Shown here: positions 9,054 through 22,250 of the stretch, one piece after another
Numbering within the stretch: the stretch's first letter is position 1
How the letters are laid out: every line of letters starts with the position of its first letter
Assembly: GCA_024196135.1 (NCBI GenBank)
Contig: JAMQCK010000204.1
Span: 1-38,860, forward strand
Origin: Pleurotus ostreatus/Saccharomyces cerevisiae fusant
Lineage: Eukaryota > Opisthokonta
Direction: 5' to 3'
Length of the DNA stretch: 38,860 nt
Translations under genes and position numbers: made by a program
Notes under the pieces: generated by a model
The model's database searches: none
What the model saw: the letters and a program-made list of their open reading frames with translations, nothing else
Told to the model about the DNA's origin: nothing

Positions 9054-9481
9054 TAGAAACCGAGAGCAGTCGACCGTAACGCAAGCGCACGACGGTAAGA
9101 GCAGAGGGAGCCAACGCTAGACGGGCCCTCCCGCCAAGGATCAGACGTGCACCGCCTGCGTGTGCACCGAGCATAGAGCTCCGACCAGCAAAGCTTTGGA
9201 ACACCTCCGTGGACAATGCCCGACATCCTCAAGCGCTTACCATCACCACCCATCACCAACAACATCCCACATCATAAGGGATCGCCAGACGAACAGGCAT
9301 TGTGGCTCGCGAATCAGGGCCCTCGGACCACCCAACATTCTGCGCCGCCCTAACAGCGTTCATGCCGCCCCGATCACGATGGTAGGTCTAGGAATTATCA
9401 GATATCATTACACTGTCTAGATACGCACAGAGCAGTCCATATACCCGCCGTCCCAGACTGACATGACCGCGCGCTCCCGCC
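9054..9481. other. Intergenic, between membrane protein and ABC transporter genes
   Basis: It should hold the promoter, and perhaps a missed first exon, of the membrane-protein gene. A GGTAAGC donor-like site (minus) lies near 9240. I could not join it in phase. No other gene is seen. Confidence 0.4.
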
Positions 9482-12179
9482 TCACATGAACGCCTGCGCT
9501 TGCAGGTTCCATATCCGCGCGTAGTCCCCTCCCTTCCTGAGCAGCTCGTCGTGTGTCCCGGACTCGACCACTACCGAGTCGTTCATGTATCTGTATCGTG
9601 CTGTCAGCTCCATGCACAAAGGCAAGTGGGAAGATCTCTTGACATACAGGATCACATCCGCGTGTCTCGTCAGATTCCCAAATCTATGCGACGAGAAGAT
9701 CATCGTCTTGTTCCCGCGCAGCGCACGCAGCCGCTCGAACAGATCTGCGATCCTCCATCAGCAAGTATACTGCTAGGCCATGATCAAACACCCACCATGC
9801 TCCGCCACCGGATCCAAGCTCGCAGACGGCTCGTCAAAGAGCAACAGCCCAACTCGCGGCTCCGCAGTGTTCGACCGCATAAATGTCCGCGACCTGAACA
9901 TTGGTGATTAGCCTTTCGCTGCCACAGAATGAACACGACTTCACTCACAGCGCAATTCGCTGCACCTGCCCGCCGCTCAGCCCCGACGACACCGCGCTAT
10001 TCATCCCGCCCATCCCGCGCATGCGCCCAAAGCTCACCGGACGGCCGAACAGCGACTTCGTGCCCTCCGGCAGCCCCGCATAGTGGTCGCGCACGGGCGG
10101 GTCAAGATACGTGTCGTAGCCCTCCGGCAGCTTCTCCAGGAAGCCGTCTGCGCCGCCCAACCGGGCCGCTTCTCGTATGCGCTCCTCTATCTCGTGTGCC
10201 GTCTCGCCCTTCTCCTGCGCGCCTGTGAGCGCTGCGAGGGCTTCGGGGTCACCAATGGCGATGTTGTCCTTGATCTACAAGGTGTCAGCCATAGTCCTCA
10301 GTCATCCCTTCGATGCACTCACGCTGAGCGGGAAGAGCGTGTAGTCCTGGAACAGCACGCTGATAGCCCGGCGCAGATCGTCCAGCTTCAGCTGGCGTAT
10401 CTCCCGACCGTCAATGAAGATCTCCCCCTCCGTCGGATCATATATGCGCGAGATCAACTTGAGCGCCGTCGACTTGCCGGACCCATTTGCGCCGAGAATG
10501 ACCTACAAGTCGCGTCAGCATCTCTATTCATCCCCTCGTCGCTGAGATTCACTTACACATAGTTGTCCCCTCTCGACCTTGAACGACACATCCTTCAACG
10601 CCCACGCATCGCTCCCCGGGTACTTGAATGATACATTCCTGAACTCGACGCTGATGCCCAGCCGCAAAGTCGAGGGGTCCTCCGGGAAGGACTCCTTGCC
10701 GTCCTGCACGCGATTCGGAATGTTCGCTACCTCGTACATCTTCCTGACGGAGGCGAACTTCTCCGCAATGGACCCTGTCTGCTCGAAAAGGCGGTAAAGC
10801 ACCATCGTGAACTCCATCGACGTTTGCGTAATGAGGTTGAGCGATGCAAGTGAGACGGGGATCGACGAGGGGTACTGGACGGCTCGGAGCGTGAAGACGA
10901 TCTGTGATAGCGGTCAGCACGCGCACATGGTCAAGGGCAGCCCAAGGAAATCACCTGTGGGAGCTCCTTGAGCGGCTCGGCAAGGAGGGTGAACAAGTTC
11001 AGGTGGTCCCGCGTTCGCAACTCGGACTGCAGATCGAAGAAGTCCCCGGCGCGGGTGCCTAGTCTCTTGATACCCTGAGCATATGCTGCCGGTCATGTTA
11101 GCAATGGATAGCGAGGACGTTGATAGCGTCTTACCTGTCAACATGTAGTTCCACAAGCCGCCCGCCACGATCTCCTTGCGATGCGCCGTGGTGCTGATCG
11201 TCTTCTTCAAGCCCTCGGTACGAATGTAATCTGGGTCTTTCGTCGTCGCGGCCCATACTGTACATGTCTTAGCATGAGATCAATAAAGAGATGAGGATTG
11301 ACTTGCCTCCTGCGAGCCCGAAGTCCTTCTTGAAGTTCATGATGTTCATCAAGCTGTGCGCGAAGCTCAGACTGGCCAGGAGCACACCGTCTCGCTGCTC
11401 TACTAGCACGCGTACCAGCACCAGGAACTGACTCGCCAACCTCAGCGCAGTGCTCATGATGTTCAGGGCCATCGTCAGCGTCGTCCACGCGATGGTCGTA
11501 CGGCTGCTTGGCGAGACGCTCTGCTGCAACTGCGTCTGCACCGCTGCATCGTCGAACGTTGGCACGTCTAGCCGAGCGAGGGAGTGGAAGGTGTGGATCG
11601 AGTAGTACTGCTTGATGCGCTTGTTTAGGCCGGGTCCCACCCTGTTCTTCGCATAGCGGAGTACGCGCTCCGCGATCGAACATATGAAGCGCCCGGATGC
11701 GACCCGGAAGAGTTGCTCGGTGTTCACAGCGCGCTCGTCGACTGCCGTCTGCACTATACGGAGAAGCTGCCCCGAGTACCTATGCATGCTATCAGTGACC
11801 TGCAAAGATCAAAGAACTTGAACACGCACCAGAGAGAGATGGCTGGCACTAGCGCCGCGACAATCTCCAGAATCAGGTAAAGGAGCATGTACACCTGGCA
11901 GTCGCGTATGCTCGCAATGTCCCTGAGCATCCGGACGACATACGGGAAGCTGGGGATGATCTCCAAGTACGACTCCAGCTGCAGGAAATACGGAAGTCGC
12001 GCGAGCTGAGGTGGCCTCTCCTCGTAGAAGTCCCATACGCCAATCTTGGAGTGTATGACCTTCGTCTCGTCTTCTGGATTGAAAACGCCCTTCCTGCGAG
12101 GTCCTTCATGGTGTCCGCCGCGCGGACCTTTGCCAAAGCCGCCCGGGGGAGGGCCTGGTGGTGGTCCCATAGACATCAT
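9482..12179 (-). CDS. ABC half-transporter (one membrane domain, one ATPase domain)
   Basis: Ten exons join in phase to 743 residues: 12179-11830, 11779-11307, 11257-11135, 11085-10955, 10901-10557, 10502-10323, 10274-9949, 9893-9796, 9744-9648 and 9590-9482. The N-terminus is Pro/Gly/His-rich (GPPPGPPPGGFGKGPRGGHH). The type 1 exporter membrane domain spans roughly residues 90-420. The ATPase domain has Walker A GANGSGKST, Q-loop LFQDYTLFP, signature LSGGQ, Walker B VGLLLFDEP with D-loop SASLDP, and H-loop SSHR, so it should be catalytically competent. Such half-transporters act as dimers moving lipids, peptides or metal-thiol conjugates; the substrate cannot be read here. Intron 2 uses a GC donor (GCAAGT). 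An in-frame TAA upstream supports the ATG at 12179; ATGs at 12176 and 12170 are alternatives. Confidence 0.88.
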
Positions 12180-12584
12180 CTTGTTGAAGCGCTTGTTCTC
12201 ACGTTTGGGAAAGAAAATAGGGATGTCGTGGATGTCTTATATCTTCGTGAACGTCGTGAACGTCATCAACAGCCGATATACAGTGACGGGGGAGCAAGAG
12301 AGAATTAATATTGACGCGCCGTGGCGCGAATGGTGAACTCGAGACTGCGCAACAGCGGCGGCTCGGAGGTTCCTGGTGGCTGTGTTTACCGGGCACGTGG
12401 CTTACCGCCTTGGACCCACAACGCCGACCTTGCTGAACACCGGAATGTAGAAGGACAATCGCGTATGGTGCTCGTACTTTCTTCACTATAGGTAAAGCAA
12501 GGTAGATCTGGAGTGAGTTCAAAACTACATCGTCCTATTAATCCACGTCAAACAATGTCTGTGATCTTCCGCCTCTGAACAGTC
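12180..12584. other. Intergenic, ABC promoter and 3' flank of helicase copy 1
   Basis: A 405-bp gap between the ABC start codon and the stop codon of helicase copy 1. It must hold the ABC promoter. I see no TATA box of good quality and no other gene. Confidence 0.45.
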
Positions 12585-15500
12585 CTAAAGCTCAAGTTCG
12601 CCATGCTCATCGTAGTAGTCGTCCGCCAAGTTCAGCTGTGGCTTCTCCTTTCGCTTCCTCGCCTCCTTCTCCCTCTTCTCCCTCTCCCTTCCTTCGTACT
12701 CCAATACGCTGCAGATGGCCATCTCGTAGTCGTAAGCCAAAGCCCCGCGCTGACCCTCGGAATCAAGACACTCCATAAGCGCAACGACTTCCTTCACATG
12801 CTCCCCAAGGCGCTCGACGCAGTCCTGGCAAGTGTATGCCCCTGCATGCGGCTCAAGCGCATCCAAGACCGCCCTCGCCCGCTTCAAGGCCGCGCTGCTG
12901 TACGTTCAGCGGCTGTACATGATACGAAAAGAGCGACGCACTTGACATCCGTCAACTTCTCCGACATAGCCTCGAGCCTCTGGTGCTTCAGCGTCGCGAA
13001 CCCTTGCCTGATCTCCATCTTTGCCGTCTCCAGGTAGCCTTTAATGGCATCTAGACAGGTCAGGACGTGAGGAAGGGCGCCGAAGTATAGGAGTTTGGCG
13101 CGTCGGCTTGGGAAGGCGCTGATTTCGGGACACTGCGCCACGCAGACCTTCACGAAGTTCTGCCTCGTCCGGTCGAGCCCCGACAGCGAGCGCAAGGATG
13201 TGAAGTGGAGGTAGGCCGCCTCTATCACCCGCACTGCGCGCTTTCGCGATGTCAGACGACGCCTTCGGTAAGCAGACAGTAATCTGTAGGCCACCGCCTT
13301 CTGCGCGGCCGTGGGTGGAGGACGCAGCACGTTAGGGTCCCGGTGCTTAGAATACGGCGCCACAGCTGGTTCGGGATCCGTGACAGGCTCATGTTCGGCG
13401 GCGCCTTCGACATCGTCTGGACTGGTGACTGCGTTCGAAGTACCTTCAGCCTGGCCCAGTGGTTGCAATGCTGCAGGAACGAAGGCGGGGGCATCTTTTC
13501 GCAAGCTTGAGATGACGAAGAAGTCGTGGCCTAGGACGGCAGGAATGGAACCGGCGGTCTTGAAGAATACTTGCCGTGGTGTCGTGGTGTCGACCTGCGG
13601 TGGTGCCTTCGTAAAGGGCTTCTTGTGCTTGAGTATGATGATCTCGTCCATCAGCTGATCTTCAGCGCTGTCTTCGTAGGCTTGCTTGAGGTCGAGCCAA
13701 CTGCGGGGACGCATGTATCTTTGCGTCTCTTGAGTACCTTTTGCGTTCACGCTCAGCTCAAAGACTTACCGCGAGAACACGGAGCTACTGTCATGTCGCC
13801 GTTGGAAGACTTTCAATATCTTGCTCATCGCATCCTCTCGCCGGTCACGCTCGTCGGAGCGGTTGCTTCGGTTGTAACCGACTGCCTCGATGTTAGCGGT
13901 GATATTTGACCATAAATGATACGCACTTGCGCAGAGCATACGACAACTAGACACATTTCGAGGGTTATGTCAGTCGAAGTGAGTGAAGTACGCCACAATC
14001 ACTTACACTCTTGCGATGAACGGGCCTCGTTTGACATTGCTGTCGATTTCGCGGCCCTCGAAGAGCAAGAATTTGAGTTCTGGTGATAGCTCAGTACTGA
14101 GCCTAGGGACGATATACTACCACTTACTCTCGTAGCCATTATACAGCACATCCAGTAAAGTGCCGAGGGTGTCCATGAACGCAAGCAGGGTGTCATTTGT
14201 TGCAGAGAACTTTCCGGGTTGGTATCTGTCGACAAGGGCGGGTATCCAGCTCTTCGGCAGCGTGACATTGTGGAAGCCCGTCGGGGATCGTTCGAGAACA
14301 AGGCATCCCGCCATGTATTCGCCGAAGTCGCACAAAGCGCTAACATCGATGGACGTTCGCTTGTCCACGACATGTCTTGTTTCGGGTCAGTCGACGAGGT
14401 GTGCATATTTTTCGCACGTACCGAAAGAAGGAGACCCCTTTGTCGATGAATCTCGGATCCTTTCCTTCCATGGCCGATAGCAGCTGATCAACGACGCACT
14501 GACCGTCCCGCATGAGGATTGGTCGCTGACGAAGCTTCTGGAGTTCGGGAAAATCTGTGAGATATCGTGGGGCGTCCCTGTGGTCGAAGGCGAAGCTCAG
14601 GTTGGCGATACGGAGCACCATTCTCAGCGCCTGGGCAGCAGCGTCGGCCCTGAGCAAATCCTGGCACCAGTACTTGACTTGCTGAAAATGATTATGAGCT
14701 TCGGGTACCAAGACCTTGGACAGGGCGACGACAGAGCCAAGTTTCGACATGGGCGGGAACAAGGCCTCGTATAGCTTGTTCATCCAAAAGCTGCGTCCGA
14801 GCGTCAGCGAAGACATAGAGTGTTACGAATCAACCTTACCGCTGGTTCGCCAAACGGTGTTCGTCTTCGGGCCCGCTGGTGTCGTAGTCCAATGTCGAGA
14901 TCAGCAGCAGATGCAGATAAATTTGCCGATTGTACCAGACGGCATTTAGTGAAGATGGCTTTGGATGGAGGCGCGGACATAGATCACCCCGATTGCAGCT
15001 ACCCAGCGTCGTGAACATGAGGCAGACCGTTCGGAAAACCCGAGCGTATCGACAGCTCCTACCAGCCTTCTTCAGCGACTTGTGCAGTACGCTTCGAAGA
15101 TTTCCGGGTAGCAGCTTCGTCAAATATGGTGTCGGTACGGTGACCCCATCAGTGGTGAAGCGTACTCCTTCAGCGGCGCGGTCGACGATCTCGTGTACGA
15201 AGCTACCGACAGGCACGACGCACAGCCTGCCGTTCCCAACGCGCTGCAACCCGAAAATACGGCAGAAAATTGCGTTGTCGCACGGAGCCGGATCCAGAGC
15301 GAAATCATGGAGTTGGCGAATGTACTCTCGATAGAGCCGCAGTTCTTCGATGGCCTTCTCTTGACGATCAAGGGGATAGGGGAAGTCAGAATGGAAGATA
15401 CTCTGCGCGCATCTGAAAGCCGCCTCCTGATGGCCGCTCTGGAGAAACTCGCTTGCTAGTGATTGCAGCACGAGTGTTTGACCTTCGGCTAGAGCGCGAA

Positions 15501-18500
15501 ACATGCGAAGCTTGAGTGTATGTCAGCTCTGGTTGGTAGCTTAGCGAAGCAGTATACCTCTTTCGATTGACTGGTATCCGGCTCCCTCTCGATAAACTCT
15601 GTCAGTAATTCCAGGTACGCTGCGACATGCGGCGTGGCCTTGTTATCTTGAATTCGGGGGCCGTGCGCCAGCGCTCTCCACAAGCCATCCAGCAAACATT
15701 GCCGACCTCTTTCAATAGACGCCGAGTTGCCAACGTCTTTGAGCAGGAGGCGTATCGCGTAGTGAGGCCGGTCATCTAAATACAGTTCGGCGGCTTCGCG
15801 TAATTTCCCTGCTGATTCCAATAGCGTGGCTTTCTCAACGCTGAATGGTGTATCTTCGAGGAATTCCAGGGCTGCGTCCGTGGACTCGAAGAGACTCGTA
15901 GCCTTGCTAAAGAACCCGGTTATCAGATGAGCAGCAAATCGAGCGACCCGCAGAAGATAGACAACGCACTCGAACTCCTTTGCCTGAAAGTAAAAGAACC
16001 GCGATACGTCGATGAGCTTGTCGACCAATTTGGAAGGGATTTGCGAGCGGTAGCCCCGAACTACGGCGATGGTCTCGTCGAAGTTGCCGGCCTCTCGATA
16101 CAATTGTGCACCCTCTGCGACGTCCCCCGCCTTGACGAGCGCCTCCGCGGCCTTGCTTTTCTGATCTCCGTCCAAGTACGCATTTGCTGCAGCTCGATAG
16201 TATGCCTTGCCTCGGTCTATGTGCCCTCCTTGAACTGCGGTTGCAGCGCATCCGACGAATGCGCTTGCGGCCTGCACGAAGGCGCGATGACGCTCTGGGA
16301 GTGCATCTCTGGACCCTGAGAATGGTCGCAACTTGGCCTGCTGTCGTAGATAATAAGCCTCGGCTATAGCGGCCTCAACGGGCAAGCGCGCTCGCTCGTA
16401 ACAGAGTTTTGCTTGCACGTAGCGCTAGGTGCTCGATGAGTTCCGTCGACCAAGAGCAATCGATGGATTATGTACCTCAACCATGAGAAGCTCAGCCGCA
16501 GTCTCTGCCCAGTCTGCCAATGATGACTTGGTGCCGAGGGAAGGCACTCCGTCGAAGGAGCAGTTCAGCACTTGTTGACGCGAAGTCCACAGTAACTGCA
16601 CGATGTAAGGGTCATAGACATGGTGTCCGCAAAAAAATACTCACACGCATGGGCTCCGCGCGGTCAGAGGCATCGACGATCCACACGTTCTTCCTTGCTC
16701 TTGTAAGAGCGACATATAAGCACTTCAGCTTGATTTGCATCAGCATCGAGTAGAACAGAGGGTTCGATACTCAATACCTCGCCGCAGACACCGGCATGTA
16801 GGTTGACGCTAAAGGCGGGTGCGTATACTTGCTTCGTCCTGCGGTCCGCGTTCATCATGTTGAGAATCACTCGCCACTGCGACGCATGGACGGGGGAGTC
16901 ATGAAAGAAATCGAAGAGAAGGACCTGAAATGATAATTCATCACGCGCGTTACGGTCTTATTGGAAAGCGCGCACGTCATCAAACTCGAGACCTTTGCTT
17001 TCCTGAATCGTCCTGAATGTGTAGGGTGAGTGCACGCACAGAGTGAGTAAACATGCACCGACATAATCAGGCCAATGTCGCCGACTTCATTGCGCAAGTT
17101 TTGCCGCGCAGAGTCGTGACGGACAAGAATGCCTTATCATCGACTTCGTAAGTATGCTTGACAAAAAGGAAACAAATGACTTGCATTGCTTGGCTCCGAA
17201 TTCGATGGGACCCCCGGTCCTGGCAGTGCTGATCAGAAACAGAACTGATCAAAAGATACGAGGCGAAATAACATACGAGGAGTCGAATAGGAAATGTTCA
17301 TAACGTCCGTTATCTTCGCTCCAGCCGGTAAGGAAGACAGGCTTAGCACCGGCGACTTCAGCTTCCTCTGGTGCAAGTTTGTCGATGGTATCCGGCCAGT
17401 ACGTCGTGAGTAGCTCGATGACCGTTTGAGCACAATTCATGATCCCTGCGTGCGACCTGTAGTTGGTCGTGAGCTGGAAGCTTCGTGGCTCGTTGCTGCT
17501 TGTGTTCTCCTGCTTTCTCTCAAACCGGTAAAGGAAGGCCGCGAGGTCGCTGAAGCGGAAGGTACTTCCGACGGAGATCGTCTGAGCAGTATCTCCAGCC
17601 CAGAAAAGCCCGTTCGGGTTGCAGGTGATTTGGCGTAGAACTGGAGGCCGGCAAGATGAGGGTTAGTTGTTGTAGCGTGCTAATCATGAAAGCAACGTAA
17701 GTACCTAACGCGTTGATGAGCATGTTGTCTTGGACTTCGTCGATATACCTACCCAACGCGCATGTCAGATTGTAAAGACATCAAAGCGGACGCTGCCTTA
17801 CATATAATCTATCTTCCTGCCCCTAATGCCCTTCTCGCGCAGGATACGCAAGACATTGTGCGCTCTAAGATGACAGATCAGAGTTCAGAACTGCAGACCA
17901 CTTGACTTCACGGACCTATCAGCCGCATCGTAGTCGCCCCGTGCCACCTTCTGCTTTGTGTATTGGACATATATGTCATACATGGTGCTCCTGCAGGAAG
18001 CGAACGCCAATTGCCCCCTTGGGTTCAGACCCTCGTAGGTTTCTCGATCTAGGCAACGTCCTGGCAGCGCAGCCGCTGTCTCGGAGCCCTTGATGACGCC
18101 TGAGTGACTCGGTTAGCTCACAATCGCAAAACATAAATACAATGTCCCACCCATAATTTCGCTGAAAACCAGCGCCGGATCTACCAATCTTAGTAACTTA
18201 AGCATGTCTGAAGACAAGCACTGGGACCGCACCTTGTCTAACAATCAGATTCTGGGAGAAGTGCGGCCAGTATGCAGCAAGGAAATGTTCGTATGTGACA
18301 AGTTCTCCATTCCGACGGTTTTTCGACGGCCTCCCAGCGACTCTGTTATTGGACGAACTGCCTTCAAGGAGTCGGCATAGCTGGACAAAGAAACATCAAC
18401 CTTGGCACAGAGACACTCGTGTGTGAAGATACGAACGTACCCTATCAAACGTCAAGAATAATGGGAAGTGTTCGTCTTCGAGATCATCGAAATGTTGAGG

Positions 18501-20891
18501 AAGGGATCTTCCCTGTTCCTGCCAGTCATCGTTTGCGACGAGACGATCTCGCGCGATGGTCTGACGCCGCGCCGTCCAGGCCATCAGCTGCTCTCTCGAG
18601 CTGCTCTCGGCTTGCAACGACATTGCAAGACTGGTGTATGCTTCCTCGACCTTCTCGACGAGCACGGGCGACTGCGTTACGAAAAGCTGTCGCGCCCGCA
18701 AAGGAAGTTCTTGACCGTCGAGTGTTTGCGTCCGCTCTCTACCCCACATCTTGAACAGCATCGTCGTGGTTTTCCTGTGATATCACTTTGAGTAATGTTC
18801 TGTACTTTATGGTAGAGCCACCGCTTACCCCGTACCACTGCGTCCGAGGACATAGCACGATCCAATGTGATCAACGATCTCGAGCTCGCGCTCTCTGTCA
18901 AGTGTATTAATGTTGGTGGTCGTTCGAGCCGCTTCGCGACACGTACGACAGATTGAATACGTGCATGGCGTCAATGTCGGCGACGATGCCTGGGAGACGT
19001 CAGACTCGCAGAGCCTGCAGTTGCGTTCGAACTCACAATTGAGAACGGGCTGTAGGCGATGCGTGAGTCGCGTCCATTTCGCCAGAAAAGGGGCCTACCC
19101 GGGAAAACACCATATACTTCTCGAGGTTGAGTAAAGTGTGGACCTTTGAAAGCTATGAGGCGCGCGGTCTACAGCATTCGGAGTAACTCACGCGTTCGAC
19201 GTCCTCAGGCAGGAGCTGCGACTCCTGGCTCTCGCTAAGGCCATCATCTCGGGCTGGCCTGGCGCCTGACGAAGTAGCTGACCGAACGAAAATCGCCGGG
19301 GGGATCACATTATCCCCGGAATGAACAGGAGACTCTCGGTGGATACAGCGATCCCGATACGCCTGTCCCTTCTTCGCAGCTTCTTTCCCGACAGCATCGA
19401 AGACACATCGCAAGCGGTCGTCCATCTGGGCGTGCGTATAGATTCCGAATACCTTGATGACTGTTATGTAGTCAGGCAAGGTCTATTCCTACGTATCGAA
19501 TTACCAATTGACCTTGTCGCTCCGTGTTGGGATACTGACGCGTTTAAATTAAGCAAATGGTGCTTGCATGCTGAGCATGCCGTACTCACCTTCGAATCGG
19601 TCACGCAGTCTATTCGATACTGCGAACGAGATTAGTGTCGCAAGAGGGAACATTAAATTGCACGGACGACGAGACGGCTATCACGAGTTATCTTGGCCTC
19701 GTAGATGGGAATTGAGGACGCCGTCTTTGACAAGCGCTTCTGATTGTCAGGGGAGAAGTGACCTCGAGACAGTTGCCTACGGTGCGAGCGTCAGGGGTTG
19801 TGTAGTTCAAACACACTAGACAACGGACTGAATTTTGCTGACGATGATTCTATAGCGGCTCTTGTCCGCGCGATGAGCATTCCTTATATCCCTGTACGCC
19901 TTCGTCGACAAAAATATATGCCAATCCCCCAAATCGCGTGGAATGCCGGATTCAAGAGAGCTGGAGGAGGCATTGAGGATGTGCTATCGTAGGACAGATT
20001 TAACTTACGCTCGTAGCTCGTGATTGACCGTTGTCGACGCCAGGGACGGAGGCACACTTGGAAGAGCGGGAGATGCGGCTTGAGGAGCTTCAGGCGGGGA
20101 AGTGGAGGCTTTGCGGGTCAGGGACGCGCTGGATGCAGCACCCTCGGCTTGCTCGACAGCAGCGACCAATTTGACCACGGTCTCGGGCTGCTGCAAGACG
20201 TCGAGATAGTTCTATGACACTTGTTAGCTACAGCACGCGACAGCAAAAAAACACTAACCGAGAGCAACTCCTTCACGTCCTCGAGTAGGTTTGTCGCTGT
20301 CTCATCTGCTTGCGGGCGAGTACGAGGAACGGGATAGCCTGCTGCTTCAAAGGGTTTTGGATCTACGGCGGCAAACACCCGAGCGCGCTTCTTGTGCGCA
20401 TGTGCTTGCCTCTTGACGTTGAGGTTCCGTCCAAGATCGAAACCATCACAATCACTAGTCGTGTCTTCCTCATCTTCCTCTGCATCGGGCAGGCTGCTTT
20501 TCGCAAGCGCTTGAAAAGCTGAAGCTGAAACGGTCGAGAGCCTCAAGTCTTCCGCTCGCGCCAACCAGGCCTCGCCCAACATCTCGGATAATGTGAAGTG
20601 GACGAAGGCAGCTAGCTGGGGGACGAGCTTGAGGTATACAGAGTCGATATACTGAGCGGCCGTGAGAGGAAATGAATCGAGGAGGTCGTGACAGAGCACG
20701 TAGTCGCCTATCAAAAGGACGTGAGGAGTGTGCAGCAGATATCGGTACAGCCACGTACTGCCTAGGGCCAAAGCGACACTCCCGTCGAAGATGGCATCCT
20801 CCTCAAGGGCGCGCAGCAGCGCCGCAGTGCCTGTTTTCGATGCGAGTACAGGGTCAGGAGCGTCTTGGTCCTCGATTTCATGCATATCCAT
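12585..20891 (-). CDS. Giant UvrD-like superfamily 1 helicase / TPR protein (TRANK1-like), copy 1
   Basis: About 30 exons join in phase, by intron-for-intron comparison with copy 2, to roughly 2,240 residues. Motifs in order: Walker A GRSGTG/KTT split by an intron (18765-18847), Walker B IDEVQDN (17724-17745), motif III FWAGDTAQTI (near 17575-17600), motif IV TTNYRSH (near 17451-17472), ESKGLEFDD, and motif VI LYVALTRARK (near 16684-16720). TPR-like repeats follow (KAYYRAAANAYLDGDQKSKA, VKAGDVAEGAQLYREAGNFD), then ~900 residues without known motifs and a charged coiled-coil C-terminus. The ATPase core should be active. The family is annotated as TPR and ankyrin repeat-containing protein 1-like; its biochemical role in fungi is not established. 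The 5' end is uncertain: similarity to copy 2 continues above ATG 20891 to an acceptor at 20971, implying another exon upstream. Confidence 0.8.
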
Positions 20892-20970
20892 TGCGTGGAT
20901 TCGTGCGATATATGCACCGGAGACGGCTTGACAGAGATACGCTGTGTGCTGAAGAAGTCGATGAGAGGAT

Positions 20971-22250
20971 CTGCCTAGGCGGGGGGCGTAATGGCGGTTC
21001 AGGGAAAGTCAGTTCACGCAGTCGGAGCAGTATATAGGTCGGCGCTTGACGAGACCTCGAGGCGTCCACCTGCCGTACTTCTCTGGGGTGTACTAGGATT
21101 CCCCCCTCAACGCCACAAACACCTCGCTTCGCGTCATGGCGCTGCAGTCTAGACACGAAGCACCAGCCTTCCATTCACGTACTAGTTGCACGAATGGTAA
21201 TGGTACTGAGGCCAGCTCGCAGGCGCTTCCGTGAGCGACCCCGCCCATTGCGCATCAGCCACATCCTGGAGGGCCCCGTCCCACTTCAATCGGGTTATAC
21301 GCCTCGCGGAATGACGTGCCAGCTTATCGATTCTACTGGAAAGTCGGTCAAGCAATGTTGGGTTATGCGACATGTAGACCTGCCTTTGCCTGATCGCTGA
21401 CAGTGCTCATACAAGCTCGCTATCCAGTGCCAGTGAGTGCAGGATTACGAATCAATTCGTCGGCTACAGAATCGTCTCAGCCAGGGAAAGCGAACATGGA
21501 GCATACACTCACCGATAGAACGTTGTTGAAGCGCGTGAGTGAGCGTGTCCTTCTCCTCAGAGTCAGTCCTCTTACACGTCAAGCTGGGGTCTATGACATC
21601 GGACCGTACGCGGGCTTTGTCTGCGGCGCTGTGCGGTGTAGACCGGGCTTACCTTCTTCTTCTTGATGCACCCATAGCGCAGGCGGGGACAACGCCATCA
21701 ATTCAGATCGTTGGGGAACGCACTTGTCATAACATTTGACGAGGACCTGCGCAAGCCAGTTGATGGACGTGCAGTGGCTACACCGATGGTGGACGAGGTT
21801 GTATTTGCGATGAGGATGTCGGCCAAGGCGGGCGAGTGACCTCGAGACTGATGGTGAGCGCGAAGAAAGGAGAAGGCCACCGCCGGAGCCGACCACCCGG
21901 ACATCCACGTGACCAATGGACCCACAACTTTCGACTTGAACTTGCAAGCGCCTACTGGCCCTTGGTCTGTTCGAATACTCTAGGGATGCCACTGATCCAT
22001 ACTGTCATGAACTTTTATGTTAAGATCAGGTAAATGGTTGGCATCGATGCGACTCCGCCTTCGCCGACTTGAGGATGTGAGGACTCACATGCACAACTTG
22101 CTCGCTTCCTTCAGAGTCTCTTCGAGAGGCGCATTGAGGGCGAGTAGCTGAGTACAGTCAACAGAAGCGTAAGAATAGAGTACATGGAGATATACAAGCA
22201 AAGTCCTGCGGCATCCGGAAAGTTCATAAGACAAGAAAGTTCATCGGAAA
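20971..22250 (-). pseudogene. Spacer between helicase copies with broken coding sequence
   Basis: Several minus-strand pieces look like exons: LLALNAPLEETLKEASKLCM (ending at a GTGAGT near 22085), WISGIPRVFEQTKG (near 21990), a stretch ending SSTIGVATARPSTGLRR (21698-21925), and NPTLLDRLSSRIDKLARHSA with ARRITRLKWDGALQDVADAQ to a stop at 21182. The first splice (GTGAGT to GACAG) does not preserve the frame, and I could not join the others. I therefore read them as remnants of one gene, or a gene whose structure I failed to resolve. No family is assigned. The segment above 20971 also holds the promoter of helicase copy 1. Confidence 0.3.
21041..21119 (-). promoter_or_regulatory. Conserved upstream blocks of helicase copy 1
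   Basis: Block 1, CCCCCTCAACGCCACAAA at 21102-21119, matches 17 of 18 bases with copy 2 (30782-30799). Block 2 covers 21041-21064, contains ACCTCGAGGCG, and matches about 20 of 24 bases with 30722-30745. The spacing between blocks differs by one base between copies. A TATATA occurs at 21031. Confidence 0.55.

Noticed and set aside
9053..9265. Minus-strand open frame beginning MLLVMGGDGK as first exon of the membrane protein
   Set aside because: It contains a GGTAAGC donor but no acceptor joins it in phase, and its own frame ends in TAA at the better start.
15489..16418. Continuous 309-codon frame in helicase copy 1 as a single exon
   Set aside because: Comparison with copy 2 shows a 50-60 nt in-frame intron inside it (GTGCGT donor after KEF) and another at its end.
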